Shown: piece after piece, positions 1 through 6,364 of the stretch
Numbering within the stretch: the stretch's first letter is position 1
How the letters are laid out: each line of letters begins with the position of its first letter
NCBI GenBank assembly: GCA_963773655.1
Contig: CAVZBX010000001.1
Location: forward strand, 1-64,000
From: DASSQJ01 sp963773655
GTDB lineage: Bacteria; Actinomycetota; Actinomycetes; Actinomycetales; Dermatophilaceae
DNA: 64,000 nt
Reading direction: 5' to 3'
The notes under the pieces: generated by a model
Database searches by the model: none
What the model saw: only the letters and a program-made list of their open reading frames with translations
Told to the model about the DNA's origin: nothing
Program-made: the position numbers and the translations under genes

Positions 1-70
1 GCGTGGCATGAGCTCGCTCACCGCCACGCGAGGTCAGGTTCAGTTGGCTGGAGCGGCACCGCAACACCAG

Positions 71-394
71 TCAGGCCAGCTCCACGAAGACGCTCTTCTC
101 CTCATCGAGGATCCAGCGCGAGGCCGCGTCCTGTGCGATGGGCCAATCGACTAGCTCGGCACGGCTGCCGAAGCTGGAACCTAGCTGCGTGATGCGTGGC
201 CACTCCCCATCCCATTCGCCGGTGTCGAGCCGCCACACCCCAGCCCACCGGTCGACGCCGGTCTCCAGCACCGTGATCACGACGTCACCGCGAGTGGCGG
301 AGTCCGGTGAAGGTGGCACCACGACCTGCATCAGGAAGTCCACCGGATCTGGCTCCGTCCCGTCCAGATAGTGCGAATGGGGGTCCCTCGGCAT
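71..394 (-). CDS. Small hypothetical protein, 107 aa
   Basis: I do not recognise this protein. It is a soluble, acidic chain of 107 residues with six Trp, most of them in the middle third, and no membrane segment or signal peptide. The ATG has no Shine-Dalgarno sequence, but a TAACGT box (401-406, minus strand) ends exactly 6 nt before it. That fits a leaderless transcript and supports this start. It is a lone gene, with 172 bp of featureless DNA before the next gene. It could be an immunity or cargo protein of the accessory region that follows, but nothing shows this. Confidence 0.5.
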   Translation of the reverse strand: MPRDPHSHYLDGTEPDPVDFLMQVVVPPSPDSATRGDVVITVLETGVDRWAGVWRLDTGEWDGEWPRITQLGSSFGSRAELVDWPIAQDAASRWILDEEKSVFVELA

Positions 395-566
395 ACGTGC
401 ACGTTAGCGACCCCACACCGGCGGTTCGGCACCACCCCTAGGCAGCGCCAACTGTTGCATCGGCGAGGGTTCCGCGAAGCGATCCGTCCGGAACTGCCGC
501 ATTCCGCGCGGCCCCTAATGGCGTCGCAACCCTCAGCGCCGGGAGGGCCCCTGTGCCGCCGGCTGG

Positions 567-1106
567 TCAGTCTCGTGGACGCTCGGGGATGAGTGCCTGC
601 GCGTCGTGCGTGACGTCCTCCAGCTTGGTGATTACGTCGAGTGCCTCCGCCCCGTATGCCTTGAGCGTCAGTTGGACCGCCTCCTCCGGGTCCACCTGCA
701 GCACCGTTGCCAGGGCGGTGATGTCCGCGGCGTCGCGTGCTCGGCCTGCCGCCAGCTTCATGGCGAGCAACTGCTCGAGTGACGCCAACTGGACTCGCAG
801 CCCTGGGGAGCTGGGTGGAGTGAGGGCGTCAGCGGGGATGGGTGGGAGGAAGGGGCGGGCGGCTCCGTTGAGCCACCCCTCGGGCAGGCCGAGCTCGTCG
901 GCCATCTGCGCAACGATGTCGGCGACCCGGTCATCGGTCGTGATGCCATCGATGTCTTGAGTCCGGCGGTCTCCGTCGGGAAGGTGGAGTGAGATCGCAG
1001 CCCCTCCGACGACGTAGACAGTGGCCGCGACCCCAGCCGCGCTGAGGCGTCGGTCGAGTTCATCCAGTAGCTGGCGGATCTGTGCTGCGTCGAGGTCGAA
1101 GCTCAC
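567..1106 (-). CDS. Nucleotidyltransferase-fold protein (DUF6036/AbiEii-like)
   Basis: This 179-residue protein has the signature of a minimal nucleotidyltransferase: a GG motif in YVVGGAAISLHL (about residues 31-42), then an acidic DID pair in TQDIDGI about ten residues later. Families of this type (DUF6036, AbiEii-like) usually transfer a nucleotide to RNA or protein and often act as toxins in toxin-antitoxin or abortive-infection pairs. The middle carries LEQLLAMKLAAGRARDAADI, a helix typical of these families. The ATG overlaps the stop of the upstream HTH gene by 4 nt (ATGA), so the two are translationally coupled and probably form one module. The toxin role is inferred. Confidence 0.72.
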   Translation of the reverse strand: MSFDLDAAQIRQLLDELDRRLSAAGVAATVYVVGGAAISLHLPDGDRRTQDIDGITTDDRVADIVAQMADELGLPEGWLNGAARPFLPPIPADALTPPSSPGLRVQLASLEQLLAMKLAAGRARDAADITALATVLQVDPEEAVQLTLKAYGAEALDVITKLEDVTHDAQALIPERPRD

Positions 1107-1660
1107 GCCGTGACCAGCTCACGCTCGTTGATCTCGATACCGAGCTTGGCAAGGCCATCGTCCAATGGTCGTCCCTGCCTCAACGGGATTGGGGCCCACG
1201 GCTCGCGTAGCGGCAGCGGGGCAGCGAGCCACCGGGGGATCGGCCGCCCGTCGCGGGCGCTCTCGCGGAGCAAGGTGTACGCCAGGGTCTTCCAAGGACC
1301 AGTCAAAGGCTGTCGTGGGGTTCCCGTGGCCCAGATCGCACGGCGAGCCGGCGTGCTTAGAGCGAGGGACTGGTCACGTCCTTGGAGCAGCATCCGCATC
1401 GCCCACATCGGATCAGACTCACAGTGGGTGGCGACCGCGTCGATGACATCCGAGGCTCGCATCCAACTGCGGTTGACTGCCTGCTCGGCTGCATCTTCGA
1501 GATCGAGCAGAACCATCGCTGAAGGGATGATGCGCCCGGCCAAGTAGTCCCCAAGTCGGGACGGCGTGCATCCGATGGCATGGGCCGCCTGGCTCCGGTT
1601 GAAACCGGCAGCCTCGATCAGCGCCGTCAGGCGCTCACGAAGACGATCCCGCGAACTCAT
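1103..1660 (-). CDS. HTH (XRE-like) regulator, probable antitoxin
   Basis: This 185-residue protein has an N-terminal helix-turn-helix (about residues 17-42, SQAAHAIGCTPSRLGDYLAG) of the XRE/lambda-repressor type. A longer C-terminal domain of unknown family follows, rich in Trp, Arg and Pro. It overlaps the nucleotidyltransferase gene by ATGA. HTH plus nucleotidyltransferase gene pairs are a recurrent toxin-antitoxin layout in which the HTH protein is antitoxin and autorepressor. Autoregulation is supported here by a 6-4-6 inverted repeat immediately upstream of the -10 box of its own promoter. The start follows a TATAGT box by 7 nt and has no Shine-Dalgarno, which suggests a leaderless mRNA. 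Confidence 0.75.
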   Translation of the reverse strand: MSSRDRLRERLTALIEAAGFNRSQAAHAIGCTPSRLGDYLAGRIIPSAMVLLDLEDAAEQAVNRSWMRASDVIDAVATHCESDPMWAMRMLLQGRDQSLALSTPARRAIWATGTPRQPLTGPWKTLAYTLLRESARDGRPIPRWLAAPLPLREPWAPIPLRQGRPLDDGLAKLGIEINERELVTA

Positions 1661-1667
1661 GTTAGAG

Positions 1668-1689
1668 ACTATATACCCAAATATGGGTA
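1668..1689 (-). promoter_or_regulatory. Leaderless promoter with operator for the HTH-NTase pair
   Basis: On the minus strand a TATAGT -10 box (1668-1673) ends 7 nt before the ATG at 1660. Directly upstream lies the perfect inverted repeat TACCCA-N4-TGGGTA (1674-1689), placed in the -10/-35 spacer. A bound HTH dimer here would block RNA polymerase. No good -35 hexamer is visible. Confidence 0.6.
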
Positions 1690-2231
1690 CTTACACGCAC
1701 GATACAGACACTTGCTGGTGCAGCAGAGGCGCCCAACCGCCGAAGTCATGGGCCGAGGAGACTGCAAGATCCGACGGACCGCCACGCGATGCCAAGCACG
1801 AGCGCTTTCCATTGCCTGGCCCGTCAGCTCGAGGGAATGACGAGGAGGAGGACGACGTGGACGAACAGGAACAGCAGGACGATGGCCACGAGCACGATGA
1901 TGGCGCCGCACGTGGCGCGGTCACGAGATCTCGGTCTAGCCTTCGACCCTGCTCGGCAAGTCTGGTCGACAAGCCGCGCGCGAGATCGTGGCGGCCGCCC
2001 GAGAAGGCGAATTGACGACTACGCGGGCTCGCCTTCGGAGGCGAGCCCCAGCGAATCGCCGTGCCATAAGCGGGCATTCGCGCCCACTCGCATGGCACGT
2101 AGGCGGCAGGACCCGGTGTGCCTGCGCCGCGTGGACTGTGTCCTTGCAGGTCAGAGCCTTAAGGCGCGCGTACCGATTGGCTCTTGTAAACAGGTGCGTG
2201 GAGTCGCGGATCTGGCGCCGGGGTCCCTGCA
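1690..2231. other. Gene-free stretch, 542 bp
   Basis: No reading frame here has convincing coding character; the overlapping open frames are repetitive, basic or serine-rich shadows. The only structure seen is a strong hairpin at 2025-2048 (listed separately). The stretch separates the HTH-nucleotidyltransferase module from the ERCC4 gene. Confidence 0.5.
2025..2048. terminator. Strong GC hairpin, possible terminator
   Basis: The 10-bp stem GGGCTCGCCT / AGGCGAGCCC is perfect and closes a TCGG tetraloop. It lies 184 bp downstream of the ERCC4 gene stop (minus strand). There is no T-run on either side, so it may act as a bidirectional structural terminator, a 3' stabilising hairpin, or neither. 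Confidence 0.4.
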
Positions 2232-3077
2232 TCAGTCGCTCGCGTCGGGTGGCCCGTCGGGCAGGATGCGGCGCGCCTCCTCGCCGAGGAGCTGCTCCTG
2301 GACGGCTGCGGCGAGGAAACGGTAGGTCCACTCCTGGGCCAGGGCGCGGTTCTCGGCGAACACGACGGGGACCGAGGGCCAGCGGACCTGACACTCGCCG
2401 ATGAGGTCGGCGACGAGCGCGGGCCGGACGTGGTCGAGCTTGAAGACGGCCGAGTACCGGTCCTCGACGACGACGGCCGCGCGCGGCACCTCGGCGAGTG
2501 CGCCCATCCGGTATGCCAGCCGGCCGCTGGTGAGCGACCCAGCGAGGTCAGCGAGAGTCTTGCGCTCGACGACGGCGACGACGTCGCCGTCCACCAGCGC
2601 CGCGTAGTCGCCGACAGGCAGCGCCCGCCGTGTGGTGGTGGCCTGCTGGTGGGTGAACTTCCACGGGTAGCGCTCGCGGGTGTCGACGACGATCTCGAGC
2701 TGCTCCAGGCCTGCGGCCCGGGCCGTGGGGAGCGCGATGTTCGGGCGAGCGGCCTTCGCGACGCGCGCGGACTGCCAGAAGATCATCTCGCGCCCGCGTG
2801 CCCGCGTGATGACGAACTGGCTGCGGGCCTCGCGGGTCCGGTCGGCGACGACGTCGATGGCAGCGCCGCGGCGCGACACGGAGGCCAGTGGTACCTCGTC
2901 GACGATCTCGGCATCTTCGGGCCACGGCTGGTCGTGGCGATGGCAGTAGACCTTCGAGGTGCGTGGCCACGTCTCTCGGGTGCGCAGCACGATGCCGGAC
3001 CCGAGGGGGATGAGTACGAGGTAGGGGAGGCTCGAGTCCGGGTCGGGGTTGCGGGCGATGAGAAGCGCCTGGGCCAC
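2232..3077 (-). CDS. ERCC4-domain nuclease-like protein
   Basis: This 281-residue protein carries an ERCC4 (XPF/Mus81-type) nuclease core. It shows VDTRERYPW with Asp132, GDY at 156-158 and the ERK triad at 171-173 followed by TLADL, i.e. the GDx(n)ERKx3D metal-binding signature. XPF-family proteins cut branched DNA, but this one has no helicase or HhH2 domain. Residues 1-120 are a separate domain of unknown function, unlike the family's standalone versions. The GTG start is preceded by TAGCGT plus 6 nt (3084-3089, minus strand) and lacks a Shine-Dalgarno, so it is probably leaderless. It sits among toxin-antitoxin genes and may have a defence or mobile-element role. Confidence 0.72.
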   Translation of the reverse strand: MAQALLIARNPDPDSSLPYLVLIPLGSGIVLRTRETWPRTSKVYCHRHDQPWPEDAEIVDEVPLASVSRRGAAIDVVADRTREARSQFVITRARGREMIFWQSARVAKAARPNIALPTARAAGLEQLEIVVDTRERYPWKFTHQQATTTRRALPVGDYAALVDGDVVAVVERKTLADLAGSLTSGRLAYRMGALAEVPRAAVVVEDRYSAVFKLDHVRPALVADLIGECQVRWPSVPVVFAENRALAQEWTYRFLAAAVQEQLLGEEARRILPDGPPDASD

Positions 3078-3182
3078 GGGCCAACGCTACGCGGAAGGTG
3101 ATGGCCGGAGCCCCATCACGGTGCCGTCCACGGCTCCGCCCTGGTCGCGAGGGTGTAGTCGTTTGCCATACATTGGACGGTC

Positions 3183-3211
3183 TTGCCATTGGATGTCGAC
3201 CCTCTTGATAA
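3183..3211 (+). promoter_or_regulatory. Promoter of the ribbon-helix-helix gene
   Basis: TTGCCA (3183-3188) and TGATAA (3206-3211) are separated by exactly 17 bp. They resemble a housekeeping sigma promoter and lie 21 bp upstream of the ATG at 3233. Confidence 0.5.
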
Positions 3212-3232
3212 CGGCCAGCGCCGGAGTGATCG

Positions 3233-3481
3233 ATGAGCAACGAGCGTCAGATGACCCCCGAACAGGAGTACCAGTCCTACGCCCGGCCGGAGAACCAGGT
3301 CCCGCAGGGGCCGGGGCGTCGTCGGGCGGCTCGGCTGACGACGCCGATCCCCGTGCGTTTCCCGCCCGAGCTCCTCGAACGAATCCGGGTGGCCGCGGCT
3401 GCTGACGACCGGTCAGTCTCCGCGTCGATCCGCCGAGCGGTCGAGCACGAGCTCGACCAACGTAATGAGATGGGCAGTTGA
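3233..3481 (+). CDS. Ribbon-helix-helix (CopG-like) small DNA-binding protein
   Basis: This 82-residue protein has a disordered, charged N-terminus (about 34 residues). The second half reads TTPIPVRFPPELLERIRVAA followed by SVSASIRRAVEHEL, which is the beta-helix-helix pattern of CopG/Arc/MetJ proteins. Such proteins bind operators as dimers and often serve as antitoxins or plasmid copy regulators. A GGAG Shine-Dalgarno and a 17-bp-spaced promoter precede the ATG. No toxin partner is fused or overlapping; a 35-bp hairpin ends the unit before the MNT gene. The N-terminal tail is longer than in minimal antitoxins. Confidence 0.65.
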   Translation: MSNERQMTPEQEYQSYARPENQVPQGPGRRRAARLTTPIPVRFPPELLERIRVAAAADDRSVSASIRRAVEHELDQRNEMGS

Positions 3482-3501
3482 GCCGCCTTCCTGTCGGCCG
3501 G

Positions 3502-3536
3502 GGCCGCCCGTCCTTGGGGGAGAAGACGGGACGGCC
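3502..3536 (+). terminator. Hairpin terminator after the ribbon-helix-helix gene
   Basis: GGCCG-CCCGTC pairs with GACGGG-a-CGGCC (one bulged A) around a 12-nt loop and is followed by TCTCCTTT. This is a plausible intrinsic terminator separating this gene from the MNT/HEPN unit. Confidence 0.5.
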
Positions 3537-3539
3537 TCT

Positions 3540-3579
3540 CCTTTCATGAAAACGATGCTATCTTCGTTTTCATGAAAGG
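3540..3579 (+). promoter_or_regulatory. Perfect 16-bp inverted-repeat operator over the MNT start
   Basis: CCTTTCATGAAAACGA (3540-3555) and its exact reverse complement (3564-3579) are separated by TGCTATCT. Each arm holds the self-palindrome TTTCATGAAA (3542-3551 and 3568-3577, centres 26 bp apart), so two dimers could bind. A TATCTT -10-like box (3559-3564) lies between the arms and the start ATG (3572) lies inside the right arm. Binding would therefore hide promoter and start codon together. Confidence 0.75.
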
Positions 3580-4174
3580 AGCGTCGCCGGTGCTGCTCCC
3601 GCTGCTGCGCTCGCGCACGCAGGGGGACATCATCGCGTGGATCCTGCTCCACCCGGAGGAGGGGTTCTCGCTGGCGGAGATCGGCCGGGCCGTGGGCGCG
3701 TCGGGGCCGACGGTCATGCGAGAGGTCGACCGCCTGGCTGAGGCGGGTTTGGTCCGTGAGGTGCGGCGTGGAAACCAGCGGCTGGTGAGCGCCGATACCG
3801 CGAACCCGGTGTTCGGACCGTTGGCCGGCCTGATGGCGGTGACGTTCGGCCCGGTGCCGGTGCTGCGCGAGCTCCTCACCGACGTGCCCGGGGTGCGGGA
3901 TGCATGGATCTACGGATCGTGGGCCGCCCGCTACGCCCAGCAGCCCGGTCCGGTCCCCGGAGACATCGACGTGCTCGTCGTGGGGACCGCAGACCCGGAC
4001 GTCCTGGACGACGTGGCGCAGAGGGCGGGGGAGCGGCTCGGTCGCGAGGTGAACATCCGCCGGATACGTCCCGCGGCCTGGGACGCCGCCGACGCCGCCG
4101 ACGCCGCCGACCCGTTCAAGGCGACCGTCACGTCCCGGCCGATGGTCGGCCTGGTCGGCGGTGAGGGACCATGA
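3572..4174 (+). CDS. MNT-type antitoxin: winged HTH plus nucleotidyltransferase
   Basis: This 200-residue protein has an N-terminal winged helix-turn-helix (about residues 10-75, FSLAEIGRAVGASGPTVMRE). A minimal nucleotidyltransferase domain follows, with GSWAARY then DIDVLVVG (about residues 114-138), i.e. the GS-x(n)-DxD catalytic signature. Proteins of this kind (MntA group) AMP-modify and neutralise HEPN RNase toxins. It overlaps the HEPN gene by ATGA. A curious AADAADAAD repeat sits in the linker before the C-terminal tail. The start ATG lies in a palindromic operator and about 7 nt after a TATCTT box, so the mRNA may be leaderless and autorepressed through the winged helix. Confidence 0.85.
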   Translation: MKGASPVLLPLLRSRTQGDIIAWILLHPEEGFSLAEIGRAVGASGPTVMREVDRLAEAGLVREVRRGNQRLVSADTANPVFGPLAGLMAVTFGPVPVLRELLTDVPGVRDAWIYGSWAARYAQQPGPVPGDIDVLVVGTADPDVLDDVAQRAGERLGREVNIRRIRPAAWDAADAADAADPFKATVTSRPMVGLVGGEGP

Positions 4175-4635
4175 CCCGCTGGGATACCGAGCGGGGCGAG
4201 GTCGAAGCCATGCTCGCGGCCGGCGACCTCGAGCAGGTCGCCCCATCGGCGGAGAACGCGGCGCGCCTGCTCGCCGAGGCCGAGCGACACCTGTACTCCG
4301 CTGAGCTCGTCGCCGATGCCGACCCGGCGGGTGCGTACGACCTGCTGTACGCCGCCGCCCGCGAGTCCATGGCCGCGGCGCTGGCGGTCCAGGGGCTGCG
4401 TGCCACCAGCAAGGGCGGGCACATCGCGGTCCAGGAGGCGGTGACCGCGCAACTGGGCCGTAGTGGCGCTGTGGTGCGTCCGTTCGGCCGGCTCCGGCGC
4501 ACTCGCAATGACGCCGACTACCCGCGACTGGACACCCCGGAGCTCAGCGCGGAGGACATCGCCGAGGACCTCCCGAAGGCCAGGGACATCGTCACCGCGA
4601 TGCAGCGGCTCCTTCCTCACCTGCAGTCGTGGTGA
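4171..4635 (+). CDS. HEPN-domain toxin, probable RNase
   Basis: This all-helical protein of 154 residues contains the HEPN motif RRTRNDADY near residue 112. In HEPN toxins this Arg-polar-acidic motif forms the RNase site of a dimer. Here Asp-Tyr occupies the place of the His seen in HepT (Rx4-6H), as in the RNxxDY branch of the family. The gene is translated from the ATGA overlap with the MNT gene, and the pair matches the HEPN/MNT (HepT/MntA-like) toxin-antitoxin layout. Toxin activity is inferred from family and context. Confidence 0.82.
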   Translation: MTRWDTERGEVEAMLAAGDLEQVAPSAENAARLLAEAERHLYSAELVADADPAGAYDLLYAAARESMAAALAVQGLRATSKGGHIAVQEAVTAQLGRSGAVVRPFGRLRRTRNDADYPRLDTPELSAEDIAEDLPKARDIVTAMQRLLPHLQSW

Positions 4636-4959
4636 GCGTCGGCGACGGGTCGTCGCACCAACCTGCACCTGGCTCGTTGGCACTGGAGGACAGCCCGGGC
4701 TGGTGGACAGGAGTGGACGTGAGCCTCCTCCGCGATGGCGCGTAGTGCGCACACCTCGCCATCTCCCGAGCCATCCAAGCGGCGTCACTTCAGTTCAGCA
4801 GTCCCGAGCCAGGTGATTCGCCGCTAGAGCTGGCACAGGCACTCAGGGCGCTCAAGGATTGCCCTTCGCGCTGGCTCTGCAGAGCACTCTCCTCACAGGC
4901 GGCACCGTCACACCGCGCGGAAGAGTGCTGCTGCTCGCCGAGCTCTGGCGACGGAACCG
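4636..4959. other. Gene-free stretch, 324 bp
   Basis: This is a convergent intergenic region between the HEPN gene (+) and the 129-aa gene (-). The short open frames here look like shadows. I see no terminator with a T-run, repeat or RNA gene. Confidence 0.5.
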
Positions 4960-5349
4960 CTAGGCCAGCAGGGCCAGCGTCGGCGCGCCCAACGACCCGA
5001 GCCATCCGGCCAGCGCCTGAAGGGGTCCGACAAGCGCCACGCCCGCTGTCGTGACCGCTCCGGCCGCGGTGAGCAGACGAGTGAGCCGTTCGAGAATCCC
5101 CGCGACTTTCGCCCGGTCGGGTCCGGGATCGCGGCGGAGCCCCGACTCGATCGCGTCGACGTGCTCCTCAGCCGCGGCGGACGTCTGGCCGTCGAGGTCG
5201 AGCTGGTCGAGCGCCGCACGGAGCTCGCCGACCGTGCGCACTGCGTCCTCGGTGGTGACCAGCGTGCCGTGCTGACCGCCGGTGATCCTCTGGTCACCGG
5301 CCACGTTGTTGACGACTCCGGCGTTCTGGCTTCCGATGTTGAAGGTCAT
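4960..5349 (-). CDS. Small protein with N-terminal amyloid-like motif
   Basis: This 129-residue protein is of unknown function. Residues 3-25 contain a Gly/Asn/Gln-rich motif (NAGVVNNVAGDQ followed by GGQHG) resembling the short amyloid-signalling or prion-like motifs of actinobacterial immune proteins. A helical middle (about 30-80) and a hydrophobic C-terminal third (about 85-129, Ala/Leu/Gly-rich) follow, probably one or two membrane helices. It overlaps the upstream FHA gene by ATGA, and that protein carries a matching motif (AGVISNVGRDQ). The two are therefore likely partners that co-assemble. The signalling role is inferred; the sequence match between them is seen directly. Confidence 0.65.
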   Translation of the reverse strand: MTFNIGSQNAGVVNNVAGDQRITGGQHGTLVTTEDAVRTVGELRAALDQLDLDGQTSAAAEEHVDAIESGLRRDPGPDRAKVAGILERLTRLLTAAGAVTTAGVALVGPLQALAGWLGSLGAPTLALLA

Positions 5350-6218
5350 CTCGATCCCCAGGGGGTCGGGTACGGGTTGGGAAGCTCGCGGTCGAGGCGG
5401 CGGCGACGCGCCGACGCGACCACGTGCAGGATGATGCCGAAGAGGACGAGCGTGGACCCGATCCCGCCGAGACCGAAACCGACCAAACCGGACGGGATGC
5501 CGAAGATCGGCGTGCCGTAGAAGTCGCTGAAGTCCGGCGGAGCCGACGAGATGGGGCCGAACTGCTCGCTGATGCGCGCCAGGGTACGGATGATGGCGTA
5601 GGCGAACATGCCGAAGCCGACAGTGGCGATCACGAGCCCGATCCAGATCAAGGACCTCGCCCGGGTTCTGGTGGCCGCGATCTCCCGGAGGAAGCTCTCC
5701 CGCTCCTGCCGGACGTGCGCGACGTAGCTGACGTTCTGGTCACGTCCGACGTTGCTGATGACGCCCGCGCTCTGGTCGCGCAGCTCGAACCTGGCCGCGC
5801 CCGCGGAAGGGTGCTCCGGCTCGGGTGCCGGTGGGGGCAGGCCCGTGGCGGGGAGCAGCATGGTCTCCCCGGCCGGTTCCGCCTGGAACACCATCCGCAC
5901 GTCGGCGAGCCCGACGACGTCGCCCGGTGCCAGCGGGACAGCGGCGCTCGCGGGTTGGCCGTTGACGGTCGTCCCGGCAGCCGACCCGAGGTCCTCGACG
6001 ACGACGCCCGAGCCGAGTCGGCGAAGCACGGCGTGGGTCCGGCTGACGTACGGGTCGTCGAGGCGCACATCGGCGTCCTCGCCCCGGCCGACGACCACCG
6101 CGGTGCCCGACAGCGGGACCCGCTGGCCGCGCAGCCGGTCCGGCGCCTGCACGACGAGCCATGGATCGGTGGGTCGGGGCTCGTCGAGTGATGGGGAGCT
6201 GTTCACGGCGACGCTCAC
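5346..6218 (-). CDS. FHA-domain membrane protein with amyloid-like motif
   Basis: Read from GTG 6218 this is 290 residues. It has an FHA phosphothreonine-binding domain (about 20-115: VVVGRGEDADVRLDD, YVSRTHAVL, TTVNG), a Pro-rich linker, an AGVISNVGRDQ motif (about 153-163) and a short helix. Two membrane segments (SLIWIGLVIATVGFGMF; VGFGLGGIGSTLVLFGIIL) and a basic tail end it. The layout resembles TRADD-N-associated two-helix membrane proteins that recruit partners through homotypic motifs. The start is uncertain: the frame stays open to 6899, but coding character begins near 6218. A GGAAGG lies only 2 nt upstream of GTG 6218 and 14 nt upstream of GTG 6206. It precedes and overlaps the 129-aa gene. 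Confidence 0.7.
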   Translation of the reverse strand: MSVAVNSSPSLDEPRPTDPWLVVQAPDRLRGQRVPLSGTAVVVGRGEDADVRLDDPYVSRTHAVLRRLGSGVVVEDLGSAAGTTVNGQPASAAVPLAPGDVVGLADVRMVFQAEPAGETMLLPATGLPPPAPEPEHPSAGAARFELRDQSAGVISNVGRDQNVSYVAHVRQERESFLREIAATRTRARSLIWIGLVIATVGFGMFAYAIIRTLARISEQFGPISSAPPDFSDFYGTPIFGIPSGLVGFGLGGIGSTLVLFGIILHVVASARRRRLDRELPNPYPTPWGSR

Positions 6219-6364
6219 GCCCTTCCAGGGACAACGGGTGGGGTGCGCCGTCGGCGCGCCTCCTGTCGAGAAGGAGCACGACCAGAGGGGCCTGATACCC
6301 GGGTGGAGGTCCGGTGACCGGATGGGGGGCCACGCCGCAGGTGGGGGAGCACGGCCGGCTGCGC

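Noticed and set aside
1..29. GCGTGG...CCACGC hairpin at the left edge
   Set aside because: Only a 6-bp stem with a long loop and no context upstream; not called a terminator.
2180..2230. tRNA-Thr-like anticodon segment (CTTGTAAACAGG)
   Set aside because: Flanking bases do not form anticodon, T or acceptor stems; a chance match.
4081..4115. Short tandem repeat GCCGCCGAC in the MNT gene
   Set aside because: Encodes AADAADAAD in frame; a linker repeat, not a mobile or CRISPR feature.
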